This document shows, piece by piece, positions 25,081 through 34,533 of a stretch of DNA of 64,000 bases; the first letter of the stretch is position 1, and every line of letters starts with the position of its first letter. The notes beneath the pieces were generated by a model. It ran no database searches. It saw nothing but the letters and a program-made list of their open reading frames with translations, and had not been told where the DNA came from. The position numbers and the translations under genes were made by a program. Origin of the DNA: Amycolatopsis regifaucium (GTDB lineage: Bacteria; Actinomycetota; Actinomycetes; Mycobacteriales; Pseudonocardiaceae); NCBI RefSeq assembly GCF_001613935.1, contig NZ_LQCI01000051.1:155118-219117 (forward strand), in the 5' to 3' direction.

Positions 25081-25593
25081 TCAGGGCTTTCCGGTGTCGG
25101 TCACCGGCACCTGGCCGAGCGACGTGACGCGCCACCCGTCCGGCGTCCGGTTCAGGCCGGCCCGGAACCGGTTGTGCTTGGTCACGGCTTCACCGCCGTC
25201 GGGCCGGACCTCGAGTTCGACCGACGCGATCACCTCGGCGGTCCCGCCGCCACTGTCCACTTCGGTCACCGCGGCGTCGACGACCCTGCCGGTGGTGACG
25301 GTCTTCGCCTGGCCGATGCGGGCGAGCCCGCCTTCCCGGTCCCGCGCCAGTTCGTCGTGCAGCGCACCGCCGGAGAGGTTCAGCCAGTTCTGATATCCCT
25401 GGCCGGCCTGCCGATAGTCCAAAGTGGTCAGTGCGGCGACCGCCTGCCTGCCCGCCTGCAACGCGTCCTCGCGGACCGTGGCCCGCGCGACGCCGTCATC
25501 CCGGCTCGCGTCCCACCAGGAGTAGCCGAACCAGGCGGCGAGTGCCGTGGCGATCGCGGCGAGAAGGGCGGCGAGTCTGGTCATGGGTTTCAC
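25081..25593 (-). CDS. Mce-associated membrane protein (first)
   Basis: 170 residues from GTG 25593, preferred over ATG 25584 because it gives the GTGA overlap with the mceF stop seen elsewhere in the operon. One N-terminal helix (LAALLAAIATALAAWFGYSW) is followed by a small exported domain (ALTTLDYRQAGQGYQNWLNL; VVDAAVTEVDSGGGTAEVIA). This matches the length and pattern of Mce-associated proteins encoded after mceF in actinobacterial mce operons. Confidence 0.87.
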   Translation of the reverse strand: MKPMTRLAALLAAIATALAAWFGYSWWDASRDDGVARATVREDALQAGRQAVAALTTLDYRQAGQGYQNWLNLSGGALHDELARDREGGLARIGQAKTVTTGRVVDAAVTEVDSGGGTAEVIASVELEVRPDGGEAVTKHNRFRAGLNRTPDGWRVTSLGQVPVTDTGKP

Positions 25594-26690
25594 CTTCCCG
25601 GCACGTTCTGCGAGCCGCGCACGTTCGTCGGGTTGCCCTTCGGCAAGGCACAGCGCGCGGCGGTGTTCAAGGGTCGGGCCGAAGTGTCGAGTCCGTCGCG
25701 GTAGCCGGTGTTGTAACCGGTGACGCACGGCGGCGGGTCGAAGAAGGTCAGCGAAAGGCCGACGTGCGCACCGTCCGGCCCCATGATCGCGTGTCCGGCC
25801 GCGACCGCTTTCGGCGCGGTGACCAGCAATTGCTCGATGCCGTCCTGCCGCGATTCCAGCACGTCCGCGGTGGTCAGCAGATTCGCCAGCAGGATACCCA
25901 GGCTCGGGCCGGTCTCTCGCAGCAGTGTGCTGACCTCGTTCGCGGCCGCCGGAACGGCCGGGATCAGCCGTCGCAGGTCCCCGTCGGAACTCTTCAGCGT
26001 CTCGGCGAGCAGTTTCGCGTTCGCCCCGAACGAGCGGATCGCGTCCGCCTGCGAGACCTGCGTGTCGAGCACGGTCTGCGCATCGGTCACGAACCTCGTC
26101 AGCGGGCCGACGTGGGCGCTGGCCTCCTGGACGAACTCGATGCCCCGCCCGACGAGCTGGTCCAGTGCCGGCCCCGCGTCGGACGTCGCGTTGTACAGCT
26201 CGTCGACCACGGTCCGCAGCGCGGGTTGCGGCACCGAATTGGCGAAGGAGTCCACACTGGACAGAACCACGTCCACCGGCAGCGGGATTTTCGTGTCCGC
26301 CTCGGAGATCACCGATCCGTCCCGCAACGTGGCACCGTCGCCGCGGCGAGGCCGCAGGTCGACGTACTGCTCGCCGACCGCGGATCGGTTGGCGACGACC
26401 GCTTCGGTGTCCGCGGGTACCTCCGGGCCACCCGGCTCGATGTCGAGATCCACCTCCATCCCGGAGGCGGTCAGCCGCAGTTCGCCGACCCGGCCGATCG
26501 GCACGCCGCGGTAGGTGACCTCGGCGTTGCTGAAGATGCCGCCACCGGTGGCGAACCGTGCCTTGACGGTGTACCCGCGGTCGAGCACGAGTTTGTCCAG
26601 CCCCGCGTACGTCGCGCCGACGTAGGCGACGCCGAGGACCGCGATGACCACGAAGACCACCAGCTGGGCGCGGACGAACCTGGTCAGCAT
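25590..26690 (-). CDS. mceF: MceF-family substrate-binding/channel protein
   Basis: 366 residues. N-terminal membrane anchor (RAQLVVFVVIAVLGVAYVG) then the Mce/MlaD domain (YTVKARFATGGGIFSNAEVTYRGVPIGRVGEL) and a long helical region that builds the transport tunnel in related systems. It ends in a cysteine-containing tail (DPPPCVTGYNTGYRDGL). Sixth Mce subunit, starting 1 nt into the mceE stop. The letter is assigned from position in the operon. Confidence 0.93.
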   Translation of the reverse strand: MLTRFVRAQLVVFVVIAVLGVAYVGATYAGLDKLVLDRGYTVKARFATGGGIFSNAEVTYRGVPIGRVGELRLTASGMEVDLDIEPGGPEVPADTEAVVANRSAVGEQYVDLRPRRGDGATLRDGSVISEADTKIPLPVDVVLSSVDSFANSVPQPALRTVVDELYNATSDAGPALDQLVGRGIEFVQEASAHVGPLTRFVTDAQTVLDTQVSQADAIRSFGANAKLLAETLKSSDGDLRRLIPAVPAAANEVSTLLRETGPSLGILLANLLTTADVLESRQDGIEQLLVTAPKAVAAGHAIMGPDGAHVGLSLTFFDPPPCVTGYNTGYRDGLDTSARPLNTAARCALPKGNPTNVRGSQNVPGR

Positions 26691-27673
26691 CAGCGGCCAC
26701 CACTGTTCTTGAAGGTCAGGAACGTGTTCAGGTAATCACCGCGGAGGGCGTCGAGCGCGGCGTCGGGGAACGGAAAGGTGAAGATCATCTCCATCGCCTT
26801 CGGCAGTTTGTCCCCCGAGTCGGCCAGCTTCCGCAGCATCGGTTCGAGCGCCTTGAGATCCGCGACGAGGTCGTCCTTGCTGCGGTTCACCGTGTCGACC
26901 GCGACCGAGGTGAGCCCGTCCAGTGACTTCAGCATCCCGACCAGCGCCTGACGCTGCTGGTTCAGCACCTCGATGCCGGGGGTGAGGCCGTTCAGCGTCG
27001 CCTTGATCTCCTCGGTGTTCGAGTTCAGTGTCGCCGCGAGCTTGTTGACGCTCTCGATGGCGCGGGTGATCTCGGCCTTGTGCTCGTCGAGACCGCGCAC
27101 GAAGATGTCCAAATTGGACAGCAGGCTGCGGGCCGCGCTCTCCTTGCCGCCGAGCGCGTCGTTGAGTTCGCGGGTGATGTTCTGGACCTGCGCGACGCCG
27201 CCACCATTGAGCAGCAGGGAAAGCGCGCCGAAGACCTCCTCGATCTCCGGAGTCAGCGACGAACGCGCGAGCGGGATCACCGCGCCGTCGACCAGTCGCC
27301 CACTCGGGGTCCCGTCGTCCGGCGGCGCGAGCTCGACGAACTTTTCGCCGAGAATGCTCGCCTGCCGCAACCGCGCGACGGCGTTGGCAGGCAGGTTGAC
27401 GTCCCCGCTGAGCAGCAGCCCGACCACCGCGCTGCGCCCGTCGGGTGCCAGCTCGACCGTGCGCACCTGGCCGACCGGGACGTCGTTCACCTTCACGCCG
27501 GACTGGGGAACGAGATCCAGCACGTTGGTGAAACTCGCCGTGACGTGGATCGGATGCTCGCCGAGCGCGGCGCCACCCGGCAGCGGGATGTCGTAGACGT
27601 CGACACCGCTGCTGCAGCCGGTGGCGGCCAGCGTGACGGCCACTACGGCGAAGCCTTTGAACCGGGACTTCAT
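26690..27673 (-). CDS. mceE: MceE-family lipoprotein (LprK-like)
   Basis: 327 residues. The signal peptide ends in lipobox AATGCSS (Cys20), as expected for the MceE position (LprK in M. tuberculosis mce1). The Mce domain (HVTASFTNVLDLVPQSGVKV, then VPVGQVRTVEL) is followed by ASILGEKFVELAPPDD and a long helical coiled region. ATGA overlap with the end of mceD. Confidence 0.94.
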   Translation of the reverse strand: MKSRFKGFAVVAVTLAATGCSSGVDVYDIPLPGGAALGEHPIHVTASFTNVLDLVPQSGVKVNDVPVGQVRTVELAPDGRSAVVGLLLSGDVNLPANAVARLRQASILGEKFVELAPPDDGTPSGRLVDGAVIPLARSSLTPEIEEVFGALSLLLNGGGVAQVQNITRELNDALGGKESAARSLLSNLDIFVRGLDEHKAEITRAIESVNKLAATLNSNTEEIKATLNGLTPGIEVLNQQRQALVGMLKSLDGLTSVAVDTVNRSKDDLVADLKALEPMLRKLADSGDKLPKAMEMIFTFPFPDAALDALRGDYLNTFLTFKNSGGR

Positions 27674-28674
27674 TTCGCCCCCGAGAATTCGGTGAGGTTT
27701 CCTCGGCCGTCGAGTGTTCCGGCGCCCTGGTTGTACGCGCCGAGCACGTTCGCCAGCGCGTTCGGCGCGGCGTCGAGCGCCTCCCCCAGCGAAGCCTTCT
27801 GCTGGCTGAGCACCTTGGTGATCTCGGCCAGTTTGTCCACATCGGACTTGACCTTGCCGCGGTTGTCCTTGATGAACCCCTGGACGACGCTGAGCGCTTC
27901 GGTGAGTTCGGTCATCGCTCCGGAGAACTGGTCCCGCTGATCGGCCAGGATCTTGCTGATCGAAGAGATCTGCTGGATCGCCTGTTTCACCTGGCCGTCG
28001 TTCGACGCGAGCATCGCGGTGAACTTGCTGATGTTGTCGACGGAGTTGAACAGATCCTTCTTCGAATCACTCGCCGTACGGGCGAATTCGCCGAGGTTCT
28101 TGATCGCCTCGCCGAGTTTGCCGCCGTTGCCGTCGAGGTAGGCGGCGGCGTGGGTCAGGACGTCGCTGACCGCGCCGTCCTTGTTGGCGCCCTTCGGCCC
28201 CAGCGCGGTCATCAGCTGATTGAGGCTGCCGAGGAGTTCGTCGACCTCGACCGGGGTCACGGTGCGTTCGCGGGGGATCCCGGCGTCGGCACCCAGCTCC
28301 GGCCCACCCACGTACACCGGGGTGAGCTGCACGTACCGGTCGGCGACCAGGCTCGGCGTGATCACCACGGCGCCGACGTCGGCGGGCAGTTTGACGTCCG
28401 GCCGGACGGACATGGTCACCTCGACGGTCGTCCCCTTCGGCTCGACCTTGGTCACCGAACCGATCGCGACCCCGAGCACCCGCACCTCGGAGTTCGGGTA
28501 CACCCCGACCGTCGCGGTGAAATACCCGGTCAGGACCCGATCGGCCTGGCGGGTCAGCAGCGGCCAGGCCGCCGTCACGAGCAGTCCGGCGACGACGGCG
28601 AGCGCGAGCCGACGCAGCCAGGCCCGCCGACGGGCCTGTCCCCCGAGATCGGCCAGGGTGAAGTGGCGCCCCAT
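27670..28674 (-). CDS. mceD: MceD-family protein
   Basis: 334 residues. Membrane anchor (LRRLALAVVAGLLVTAAWPL), Mce domain (GYFTATVGVYPNSEVRVLGV, IGSVTKVEPKG) and extended helices with coiled-coil character (DNISKFTAMLASNDGQVKQA). It is shorter at the C-terminus than many MceD proteins and has no Pro-rich tail. The start overlaps the mceC stop by one base (TGATG). Confidence 0.93.
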   Translation of the reverse strand: MGRHFTLADLGGQARRRAWLRRLALAVVAGLLVTAAWPLLTRQADRVLTGYFTATVGVYPNSEVRVLGVAIGSVTKVEPKGTTVEVTMSVRPDVKLPADVGAVVITPSLVADRYVQLTPVYVGGPELGADAGIPRERTVTPVEVDELLGSLNQLMTALGPKGANKDGAVSDVLTHAAAYLDGNGGKLGEAIKNLGEFARTASDSKKDLFNSVDNISKFTAMLASNDGQVKQAIQQISSISKILADQRDQFSGAMTELTEALSVVQGFIKDNRGKVKSDVDKLAEITKVLSQQKASLGEALDAAPNALANVLGAYNQGAGTLDGRGNLTEFSGAK

Positions 28675-29684
28675 CAGCGTCCCCCGTTCCTCGACGGCAT
28701 GCAGCTTCCCGGCGTTCCGCCGGTCGGGACGAGCCCGCAGATGTAGGTGTCGATCCAGCGGCCGTTGCCGACCGCGTTGCCGAGCAGGCGGTAGAACGGC
28801 CCGGCCAGCCGCAGGCTCTCATTGAGCTTGTCCTGGTTGCGCTGCAGCACGGTGGCGACGCGGTCAAGCTGGTCCAATGCGGGCCCGAGGGTCTTCTGGT
28901 TGTCGGCGACGAGCCCCTTGAGCTGCACCGACAGGTTCTTCACCCCGCTGAACAGCTTCGCGATCGCGTCCTTGCGCGCGTTCAGCTCCGTGAGCAGGGT
29001 GTTGCCGTCACGGATGAGCGCCTCGATCTGCTGCGTGCGGTCGCCGAGGGTCTGGGACACCTTGTTCGTGTTCTGGAACAGTTTCACCAGTTCCTCGTCG
29101 CGAGAGGCGAGTGTCTTGGACAGCGCGGTGATGCCGTCAAAGGCCGTCCGGACGTCCTGGGGTGTGGAGGCACCGAGCGTTTCCGACAGCGTCCCGAACG
29201 CTCTCGCCAGCTGGTCGGTGTCGATCGCGCCGACGGTGTTCGCGAGGTCGTTGAACACCGTGGTGACGTCGTAGGGCGAACTGGTGCGCTGCACCGGGAT
29301 CGGCTCGTCCGGATCGAGTTCCGCGTTGCCCACCGGGTCGATGACCAGGTTCTTCTGCCCCAGCAACGTCTTGATCTTGATCGCGGCGGTGGTGCGGTTG
29401 CCGATCCAGGTGTCCTTGACCCGGAACAGGACCTTGACGCGCCCTCCTTCGAGGAGGACGTCGGAGACCTCACCGACCTTCACGCCGGCGACCCGGACCT
29501 CGTCGTTGCGTTTGAGCCCGGCGGCTTCGGTAAACTCCGCCGCGTACGTGGTGCCGCCGCCGACCAGCGGGAGGTCGTCGGAGAAGAAGGTCGCCGAGCC
29601 GGCCGCGGCCATCAGCAACGCCGTGATGGCGCCGACGACGATCGGGTTGCGGCTGCGGAAGGGTTTGATCCTCGGCGCTTTCAC
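28674..29684 (-). CDS. mceC: MceC-family protein
   Basis: 336 residues from GTG 29684, which gives a GTGA overlap with the mceB stop. Anchor helix (PIVVGAITALLMAAAGSATF), Mce domain (YAAEFTEAAGLKRNDEVRVA, then VKVGEVSDVLLE) and the conserved KTLLGQKNLVIDP. Cysteines occur only near the C-terminus (YICGLVP, GSCMPS). Confidence 0.93.
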   Translation of the reverse strand: MKAPRIKPFRSRNPIVVGAITALLMAAAGSATFFSDDLPLVGGGTTYAAEFTEAAGLKRNDEVRVAGVKVGEVSDVLLEGGRVKVLFRVKDTWIGNRTTAAIKIKTLLGQKNLVIDPVGNAELDPDEPIPVQRTSSPYDVTTVFNDLANTVGAIDTDQLARAFGTLSETLGASTPQDVRTAFDGITALSKTLASRDEELVKLFQNTNKVSQTLGDRTQQIEALIRDGNTLLTELNARKDAIAKLFSGVKNLSVQLKGLVADNQKTLGPALDQLDRVATVLQRNQDKLNESLRLAGPFYRLLGNAVGNGRWIDTYICGLVPTGGTPGSCMPSRNGGR

Positions 29685-30694
29685 CGGCACCGTCCTTGGG
29701 TCAGCGGGATGCCGACCGGCGGGCCGCCCGGGGCGGGCCGCGCGTCGGATTTGACCGAGCACAGGTAGAAGTTGAACCACGAGCCGTAGGAGACCATCGC
29801 GCCCATGCGGTCCAGCTTCTTCGGGAGGTTCGCCAGGAACTGCTCGAACACCGGGGTGTTGTCGGCCAGGTTCTTCGACAGGTCACCGAGGGTGGTGATA
29901 CCGGCCTTCAGCGGCGCGCGGCCGTCTTCGAGCAGGCCCGCGGTGGCGGTGGTGAGTTCCCCGAGCCCGCCGATCGCCTGCCCGATGGGTTTCGCGTCCG
30001 CGGCGAGCCCGGAGACCAGCTGGGCGGTGACGTCGACGAGCTTGTCGAACTGGTCGCCCTGTGAGTTGAGCGTGTCGAGCACGGTATTGAGGTTCCCGAC
30101 CACCTGGCCAATCACCTCGTCCTTGCCCGCCAAGGTGTTCGTGAGCGACGCGGTGTGCTCGATCAGGCTGTCGATCGTGCTCCCCTCGCCCTGCAGTACC
30201 TGCACGATCTCGAACGACAGCTGGTTGACGTCGTTCGGTGATAGCGCCTGGAACAGCGGTTTGAACCCGTTGAACAACGCCGTCAGGTCCAGCGCCGGAC
30301 GCGTCCGCTCCGGCGGGATCAGCGCCCCTTGTTCGAGCACGGGCGGCCCGTCGGGACCGGGGTCGATCGAGATGTATCGCTGGCCGACGAGGTTGCGGTA
30401 CCGGATGGTGACGGTGGCGCCCGCGCTGAGGCGGCGTTTGCTCTCGATCGAGAACCGCACGTCCGCCAGGCGGCGTTCGACCACGCCGACGGACTCCACC
30501 TGGCCGATGCGGACCCCGGACATCCGGACCTCGTCGCCGGGGTTGACCGACGTCGCGTCCGTGAACCTGGCCGTGTAGCCGACCGTCGTGCCGACACTGG
30601 AGTTCGCGATGGTGATGGCCAGGATCCCGGTCGCCACCGCGGTGATCACGAAGAAGATCAGCCCTTTGATCGCCGGGCCCGCGATACTCCTCAT
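29681..30694 (-). CDS. mceB: MceB-family protein
   Basis: 337 residues from ATG 30694 (ATGA overlap with mceA). Anchor helix (IKGLIFFVITAVATGILAIT), Mce domain (VGYTARFTDATSVNPGDEVR, SGVRIGQVESVGV), conserved YRNLVGQRYISIDPG and a long helical region. It ends SWFNFYLCSVKSD, a typical MceB C-terminal pattern. Confidence 0.94.
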   Translation of the reverse strand: MRSIAGPAIKGLIFFVITAVATGILAITIANSSVGTTVGYTARFTDATSVNPGDEVRMSGVRIGQVESVGVVERRLADVRFSIESKRRLSAGATVTIRYRNLVGQRYISIDPGPDGPPVLEQGALIPPERTRPALDLTALFNGFKPLFQALSPNDVNQLSFEIVQVLQGEGSTIDSLIEHTASLTNTLAGKDEVIGQVVGNLNTVLDTLNSQGDQFDKLVDVTAQLVSGLAADAKPIGQAIGGLGELTTATAGLLEDGRAPLKAGITTLGDLSKNLADNTPVFEQFLANLPKKLDRMGAMVSYGSWFNFYLCSVKSDARPAPGGPPVGIPLTQGRCR

Positions 30695-31914
30695 CGGACG
30701 GTCACCTCCGTTCCGCGCAACGCCGGGCCCACGAGCACGCTGCTCCAGTCCGGGACCTCGGCCGGCCTCATCCCGAGCGACGGCGCCAGCAACTCGGCGA
30801 CCAGCCCTCGTTCCCCCTTCGAATTGGCCGGGCCGAGGTCCCCATCGGCGGCGAACGACACCGCCGCCGAAGACCCACCCCCGCCGTAACACCGCGGACC
30901 GCCCTTCTGGTCGAACCGCGGATCGTCCCGGCCCGGCACGTACTTGTCCCTCGGCTCGTGGACGGACAGCGTCACGTGCAGTCCCGGCTCCCCGGTTCCC
31001 TTGCCCAAGGCCTTTTCCATCACCGGCTTGAGCCTGTTCACCGCGTCGAAGAGACAGGGGAACTCGGGCGAGTACCGCGAGAGCAGTTCCAGGGTCGGCC
31101 TGCTCTTCACGCTGACGCCGATGATGTTCTCCTTGTTCTGCACCAGGAACTTGTTCAGGTCACCACTCGCGGTGGTGACGCTGGTGTACAGCTTGTCGAG
31201 GTCGGCGCGAGTGTCCACAATGGTCTTCGCCGTCGTGGAGAGATCCGAGAGCGCCTTGAGGATGTCCGGCGCGGCCCCGGTGTAGAGGTCGGCCACGTCG
31301 GCGGCACGGCTGATGTCGGCCTTGAACCGCGGCATCAGCGGGTTCACCTGGCCGAGGAGGTCGTTGAGCTGGACGATGCTGTCCCCCAGCGACTTCCCGC
31401 GATTGTCGAGCGCGAGCGAGATGGCGCCGAGCGAGCTGTTGAGCTTCTGGGGCTGCACCGCGCGCAACAGAGGCAGCAGATCGCCGAGCACCCGCTCCAG
31501 TTCGATCGCGTTGGCCGAGTGGTCCTGGGTGATGACGTCACCGTCCCGCAGCGAGCCGCCCGCGGGGCGATCGGGCAGGACGAGGTTGACGTAACGCTCA
31601 CCGAACACCGTCTTCGGCAGCAACCGGGCCGAGACGTTCCTGGGCAGCTGATCGATCTTCGCCGGGTCGATGGCGAGATCGATCTCGGCGCCGTCCGCGC
31701 TGCCTCGGACCGCCCGGACCTCGCCGAACGGGACACCGCGGACCTTGACCTCGGCGGGCGGGGCAAGCTGGTTGCCGACCCGGTCGGTTTTGAGCGTGAC
31801 CAGTTCCGCGCGATCGAAGTCCTTGTTGAAGATCGCGACGGCCAGCCAGCCGAGCAATACCAGGATGACGAGGAAGATCACCCCGGCGACCTGCGTCCGT
31901 GCCCGCGTGCTCAT
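30691..31914 (-). CDS. mceA: MceA-family protein
   Basis: 407 residues from ATG 31914, overlapping the yrbEB stop (ATGA). Anchor helix (VAGVIFLVILVLLGWLAVAI), Mce domain (ELVTLKTDRVGNQLAPPAEV, VRGVPFGEVRAVRGS), then PKTVFGERYVNLVLPDRP and the helical tunnel region. The C-terminal domain with GPRCYGGGGSSAA is of the kind seen in MceA. First of six Mce subunits; together they probably form a heteromeric lipid conduit in the envelope. Confidence 0.94.
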   Translation of the reverse strand: MSTRARTQVAGVIFLVILVLLGWLAVAIFNKDFDRAELVTLKTDRVGNQLAPPAEVKVRGVPFGEVRAVRGSADGAEIDLAIDPAKIDQLPRNVSARLLPKTVFGERYVNLVLPDRPAGGSLRDGDVITQDHSANAIELERVLGDLLPLLRAVQPQKLNSSLGAISLALDNRGKSLGDSIVQLNDLLGQVNPLMPRFKADISRAADVADLYTGAAPDILKALSDLSTTAKTIVDTRADLDKLYTSVTTASGDLNKFLVQNKENIIGVSVKSRPTLELLSRYSPEFPCLFDAVNRLKPVMEKALGKGTGEPGLHVTLSVHEPRDKYVPGRDDPRFDQKGGPRCYGGGGSSAAVSFAADGDLGPANSKGERGLVAELLAPSLGMRPAEVPDWSSVLVGPALRGTEVTVR

Positions 31915-32750
31915 CCGGACACCTTCACCGTCGTGGTCGCGCCCCAGATCGCCAGGCTGAGGAACAGGTCCAGCACGCTGATGAGCACGATCGACGTCCG
32001 CACCGCGCGGCCGACGGCGACCCCGACCCCGGCCGGGCCGCCCGCCGCGCGATAGCCGTAGAAACAGTGCGTGAGGATGACGCCGACGCTGAACACCAGG
32101 ACCTTGCCGAACGACCACAGAACGTCTTCGGGCGGTAAGAACAGGGAAAAATAGTGATCGTAGGTTCCGCCGGACTGTCCGAAGAAGACGACCGTCGTCA
32201 CCCGCGAACCGAGGTAGGAGATCAGCAGGCCGATCACGTACAGCGGGATGATCGCGATGAACCCGGCCACGATCCGCGTGGTGACGAGATACGGCATGCT
32301 GCGCACGGCCATCACTTCGAGCGCGTCGATCTCTTCGGAGATCCTCATGGCGCCCAGTTGCGCGGTGAATCCGGCGCCGACCGTCGCCGACAACGCGAGC
32401 CCCGCCGACAGCGGGGCGATCTCCCGGGTGTTGAAGTACGCGGTGAGGAAACCGGTCATCGCGGAGATGTTGATCTGGTTGAGCGCGCTGAAACCTTGTA
32501 GCCCCACCGTGATCCCGGTGAACACGCACAGACCGACCATCACGCCGACGGTGCCGCCGATCACCGCGAGCGCGCCGCTGCCGAAGGTGACCTCGGCGAG
32601 CAGGCGCACCACTTCGCGGAAGTAGCGGGTGACGGCCATCGGGATCGCCGCGAGCGCGCGGATGTAGAACAGCAACTGGTCGCCCAGCTCGAAAAGACTG
32701 TTGCCGGGGCGCTTGAACGCTTTGCGGGCCCGTTCGGGGACGCTGGTCAC
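31911..32750 (-). CDS. yrbEB: YrbEB, MlaE-family permease of the Mce transporter
   Basis: 279 residues with about five membrane helices. MlaE-family core: FTGITVGLQGFSALNQ, FTAQLGAMRISEEIDALEVM (the EEIDALEVM motif lies before the coupling region), and a C-terminal YRAAGGPAGVGVAVGRAVRT. It pairs with YrbEA to form the inner-membrane permease. The ATPase (MceG/Mkl type) is not in the window, as is usual for mce operons. Starts 4 nt after the yrbEA stop. Confidence 0.94.
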   Translation of the reverse strand: MTSVPERARKAFKRPGNSLFELGDQLLFYIRALAAIPMAVTRYFREVVRLLAEVTFGSGALAVIGGTVGVMVGLCVFTGITVGLQGFSALNQINISAMTGFLTAYFNTREIAPLSAGLALSATVGAGFTAQLGAMRISEEIDALEVMAVRSMPYLVTTRIVAGFIAIIPLYVIGLLISYLGSRVTTVVFFGQSGGTYDHYFSLFLPPEDVLWSFGKVLVFSVGVILTHCFYGYRAAGGPAGVGVAVGRAVRTSIVLISVLDLFLSLAIWGATTTVKVSG

Positions 32751-32754
32751 GGGA

Positions 32755-33558
32755 TCAGGTTCCCTTCGCGGGGACGAGCTGCAGGTACAGCGCGGTCAGG
32801 ACGGTGTTGACGAAGAACAGGAGCAGGAACGTGATCACCACCGACTGGTTGACGACGTCGCCGACGCCCTTGGGGCCGCCTCTGGGGTTCAGCCCCCGGT
32901 AGGCCGCGACCACGCCGGCGAGGAAGCCGAAGATGAACGCCTTGATCGAGCTGATGACGAGGTCGGGCAGCTGGGCCAGCGCGTTGAAGCTGGCGAGATA
33001 CGCCCCCGGCGTCCCGCCCTGCACGATCACGTTGAAGAAGTAGCCACCGAGCACACCGACGACACTGACCAAACCGTTGAGCAGCACTGAGACCCCGATG
33101 GCGGCCTGCACCCGCGGCACGATGAGCCGGTGGATCGGCGAGACGCCGAGCACCTCCATCGCGTCGATCTCCTCGCGGATGGAGCGGGCGCCGAGATCCG
33201 CGCAGATCGCCGAACCACCGGCACCGGCGATGATCAGCGTCGTCACGATCGGGCTGGCCTGCTGCACCACGGCCAGGACACTCGCGGCGCCGTTGAACTG
33301 TTGCGCGCCGATCTGGCTGGTGAGCGAGCCGAGCTGCAGCGAGATGACCGCGCCGAACGGGATCGACACGAGGATCGCCGGCGTGATCGACACACTGGCG
33401 ATGAACCAGAACTGCTGGATGAACTCGCGGACCTGCACGGGGCGGCGGAACATCGCGAGGACGACGTCGATTCCCATGGCGCACATGCGGCCGAATTCGC
33501 GCAGCGCGGCGGCGGCCTTCTCCGGGGCGCGGGCGAGCAGGGTGACGGGATTGGCCAT
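32755..33558 (-). CDS. yrbEA: YrbEA, MlaE-family permease of the Mce transporter
   Basis: 267 residues from ATG 33558, preferred over ATG 33573 because GGAG lies 7 nt upstream and the shorter form clears the preceding stop. MlaE core: SIPFGAVISLQLGSLTSQIG, GAGGSAICADLGARSIREEI, IDAMEVLGV and the C-terminal YRGLNPRGGPKGVGDVVNQS. Its start is 2 nt after the stop of the secreted-protein gene at 33561, so that gene belongs to the mce operon. Confidence 0.94.
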   Translation of the reverse strand: MANPVTLLARAPEKAAAALREFGRMCAMGIDVVLAMFRRPVQVREFIQQFWFIASVSITPAILVSIPFGAVISLQLGSLTSQIGAQQFNGAASVLAVVQQASPIVTTLIIAGAGGSAICADLGARSIREEIDAMEVLGVSPIHRLIVPRVQAAIGVSVLLNGLVSVVGVLGGYFFNVIVQGGTPGAYLASFNALAQLPDLVISSIKAFIFGFLAGVVAAYRGLNPRGGPKGVGDVVNQSVVITFLLLFFVNTVLTALYLQLVPAKGT

Positions 33559-33560
33559 CG

Positions 33561-34331
33561 TCAGGCTCCGCATCCGTTGGGGGGACCGCCGGAGCCGACG
33601 CAGCGCAATTTGAGGTTGGTGACCAGAGTGTTGCCGGGTCCGGACACCAGGCCGGTGAGCAACGGGCTCAGGTCCTCACGGACGCCACAGCCGGTGAACG
33701 CGGGGGTGGCGAAGGTGCTGGTGACCTTCACCGATGGTGCGGGGAACTCGAGAGGCATCAAGGCCTTGATGTTCACCGTGGCGGACTGCGCCGTCCGGCA
33801 GTTCGGGCCGACGTCGAGGACCTTGCCGTCGACTTTGACGTTCGAGAGCTTGATGAACACCTTGTTCGTGACGTCGGAGTCCGCGCAGATCCGAGTGCCG
33901 ACAGCTTTGCAGTCGCCCGTGTTACCGGTCTTCACGTGGACCGTGCCGGTGGCGTCGCCGTCCGGGATGAGCTCGACATCGCCGGTGGCGGGCATGAACC
34001 GGAAGGACACGAAATAGCTCGACGTCGGCGGGATGGCGAGTTTTCCGGTGATCGGCACCTTGCCGGAGAAACCGAGGATCATGCCGTCGAACCGGCCCTG
34101 CGGGAACGTGATGTCCGAATCGAGTTTCGCGACGTGGCTCGTGGTGGGCTGCTGCTCGTCGCCGACATAGAAACCGAACTTCAGCCCGGCCTGTGCGACG
34201 GACGGCGCCTGCTCGGCCTGTTGCTGTGTTCGCGCCGGGTCGGCGGAGGCGGAAGCCAGTGAAAGCGCGCCCAGCCCCAGCACCGCCGGGAGCAGGAAGG
34301 CGCGCGGAACGCGCCCGGTCAGCACTGACAT
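33561..34331 (-). CDS. Secreted protein heading the mce operon (DUF6801-like C-terminal half)
   Basis: 256 residues from ATG 34331 (GAGGAAG upstream). Signal peptide RAFLLPAVLGLGALSLASAS with cleavage near ASA-DP. The mature protein has paired cysteines (GDCKAVGTRICAD; NCRTAQS; GCGVRED; LRCVGSGG). Its C-terminal part (FTGCGVREDLSPLLTGLVSG, then GNTLVTNL) matches the C-terminal half of the DUF6801-like proteins at 11905, 13091 and 34534, while the N-terminal TCPFPLIG unit is replaced. It is coupled to yrbEA. A soluble or surface lipid-handling partner of the Mce system is a reasonable but unproven guess. Confidence 0.85.
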   Translation of the reverse strand: MSVLTGRVPRAFLLPAVLGLGALSLASASADPARTQQQAEQAPSVAQAGLKFGFYVGDEQQPTTSHVAKLDSDITFPQGRFDGMILGFSGKVPITGKLAIPPTSSYFVSFRFMPATGDVELIPDGDATGTVHVKTGNTGDCKAVGTRICADSDVTNKVFIKLSNVKVDGKVLDVGPNCRTAQSATVNIKALMPLEFPAPSVKVTSTFATPAFTGCGVREDLSPLLTGLVSGPGNTLVTNLKLRCVGSGGPPNGCGA

Positions 34332-34474
34332 TCGGGCTTCCTCACTTCTCTTGTTCCGGCCGAACGGCCAACTTGTGCAGCACGCTACTGGCGGAAGATC
34401 AGGTAGACAAGCAATGGCAGGAGTCGTCCGGAAAAAGGGGCGGGTTTTGTCAGGGTGGTAACTGTTTTGGATTT

Positions 34475-34526
34475 GGTCTCGTGAGTGGTGATGACGATTC
34501 CAAGCGTCATCACCACTCACGAGACC
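34475..34526. terminator. Family-A perfect hairpin between two exported-protein genes
   Basis: Perfect 22-bp arms (34475-34496 and 34505-34526) around the loop ATTCCAAG; the arm contains CTCGTGAGTGGTGATGACG. It lies just past the stop of the 34534-36057 gene and upstream of the mce operon, so it may end the first transcript or attenuate read-through into mce. Confidence 0.72.
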
Positions 34527-34533
34527 GGCGGAC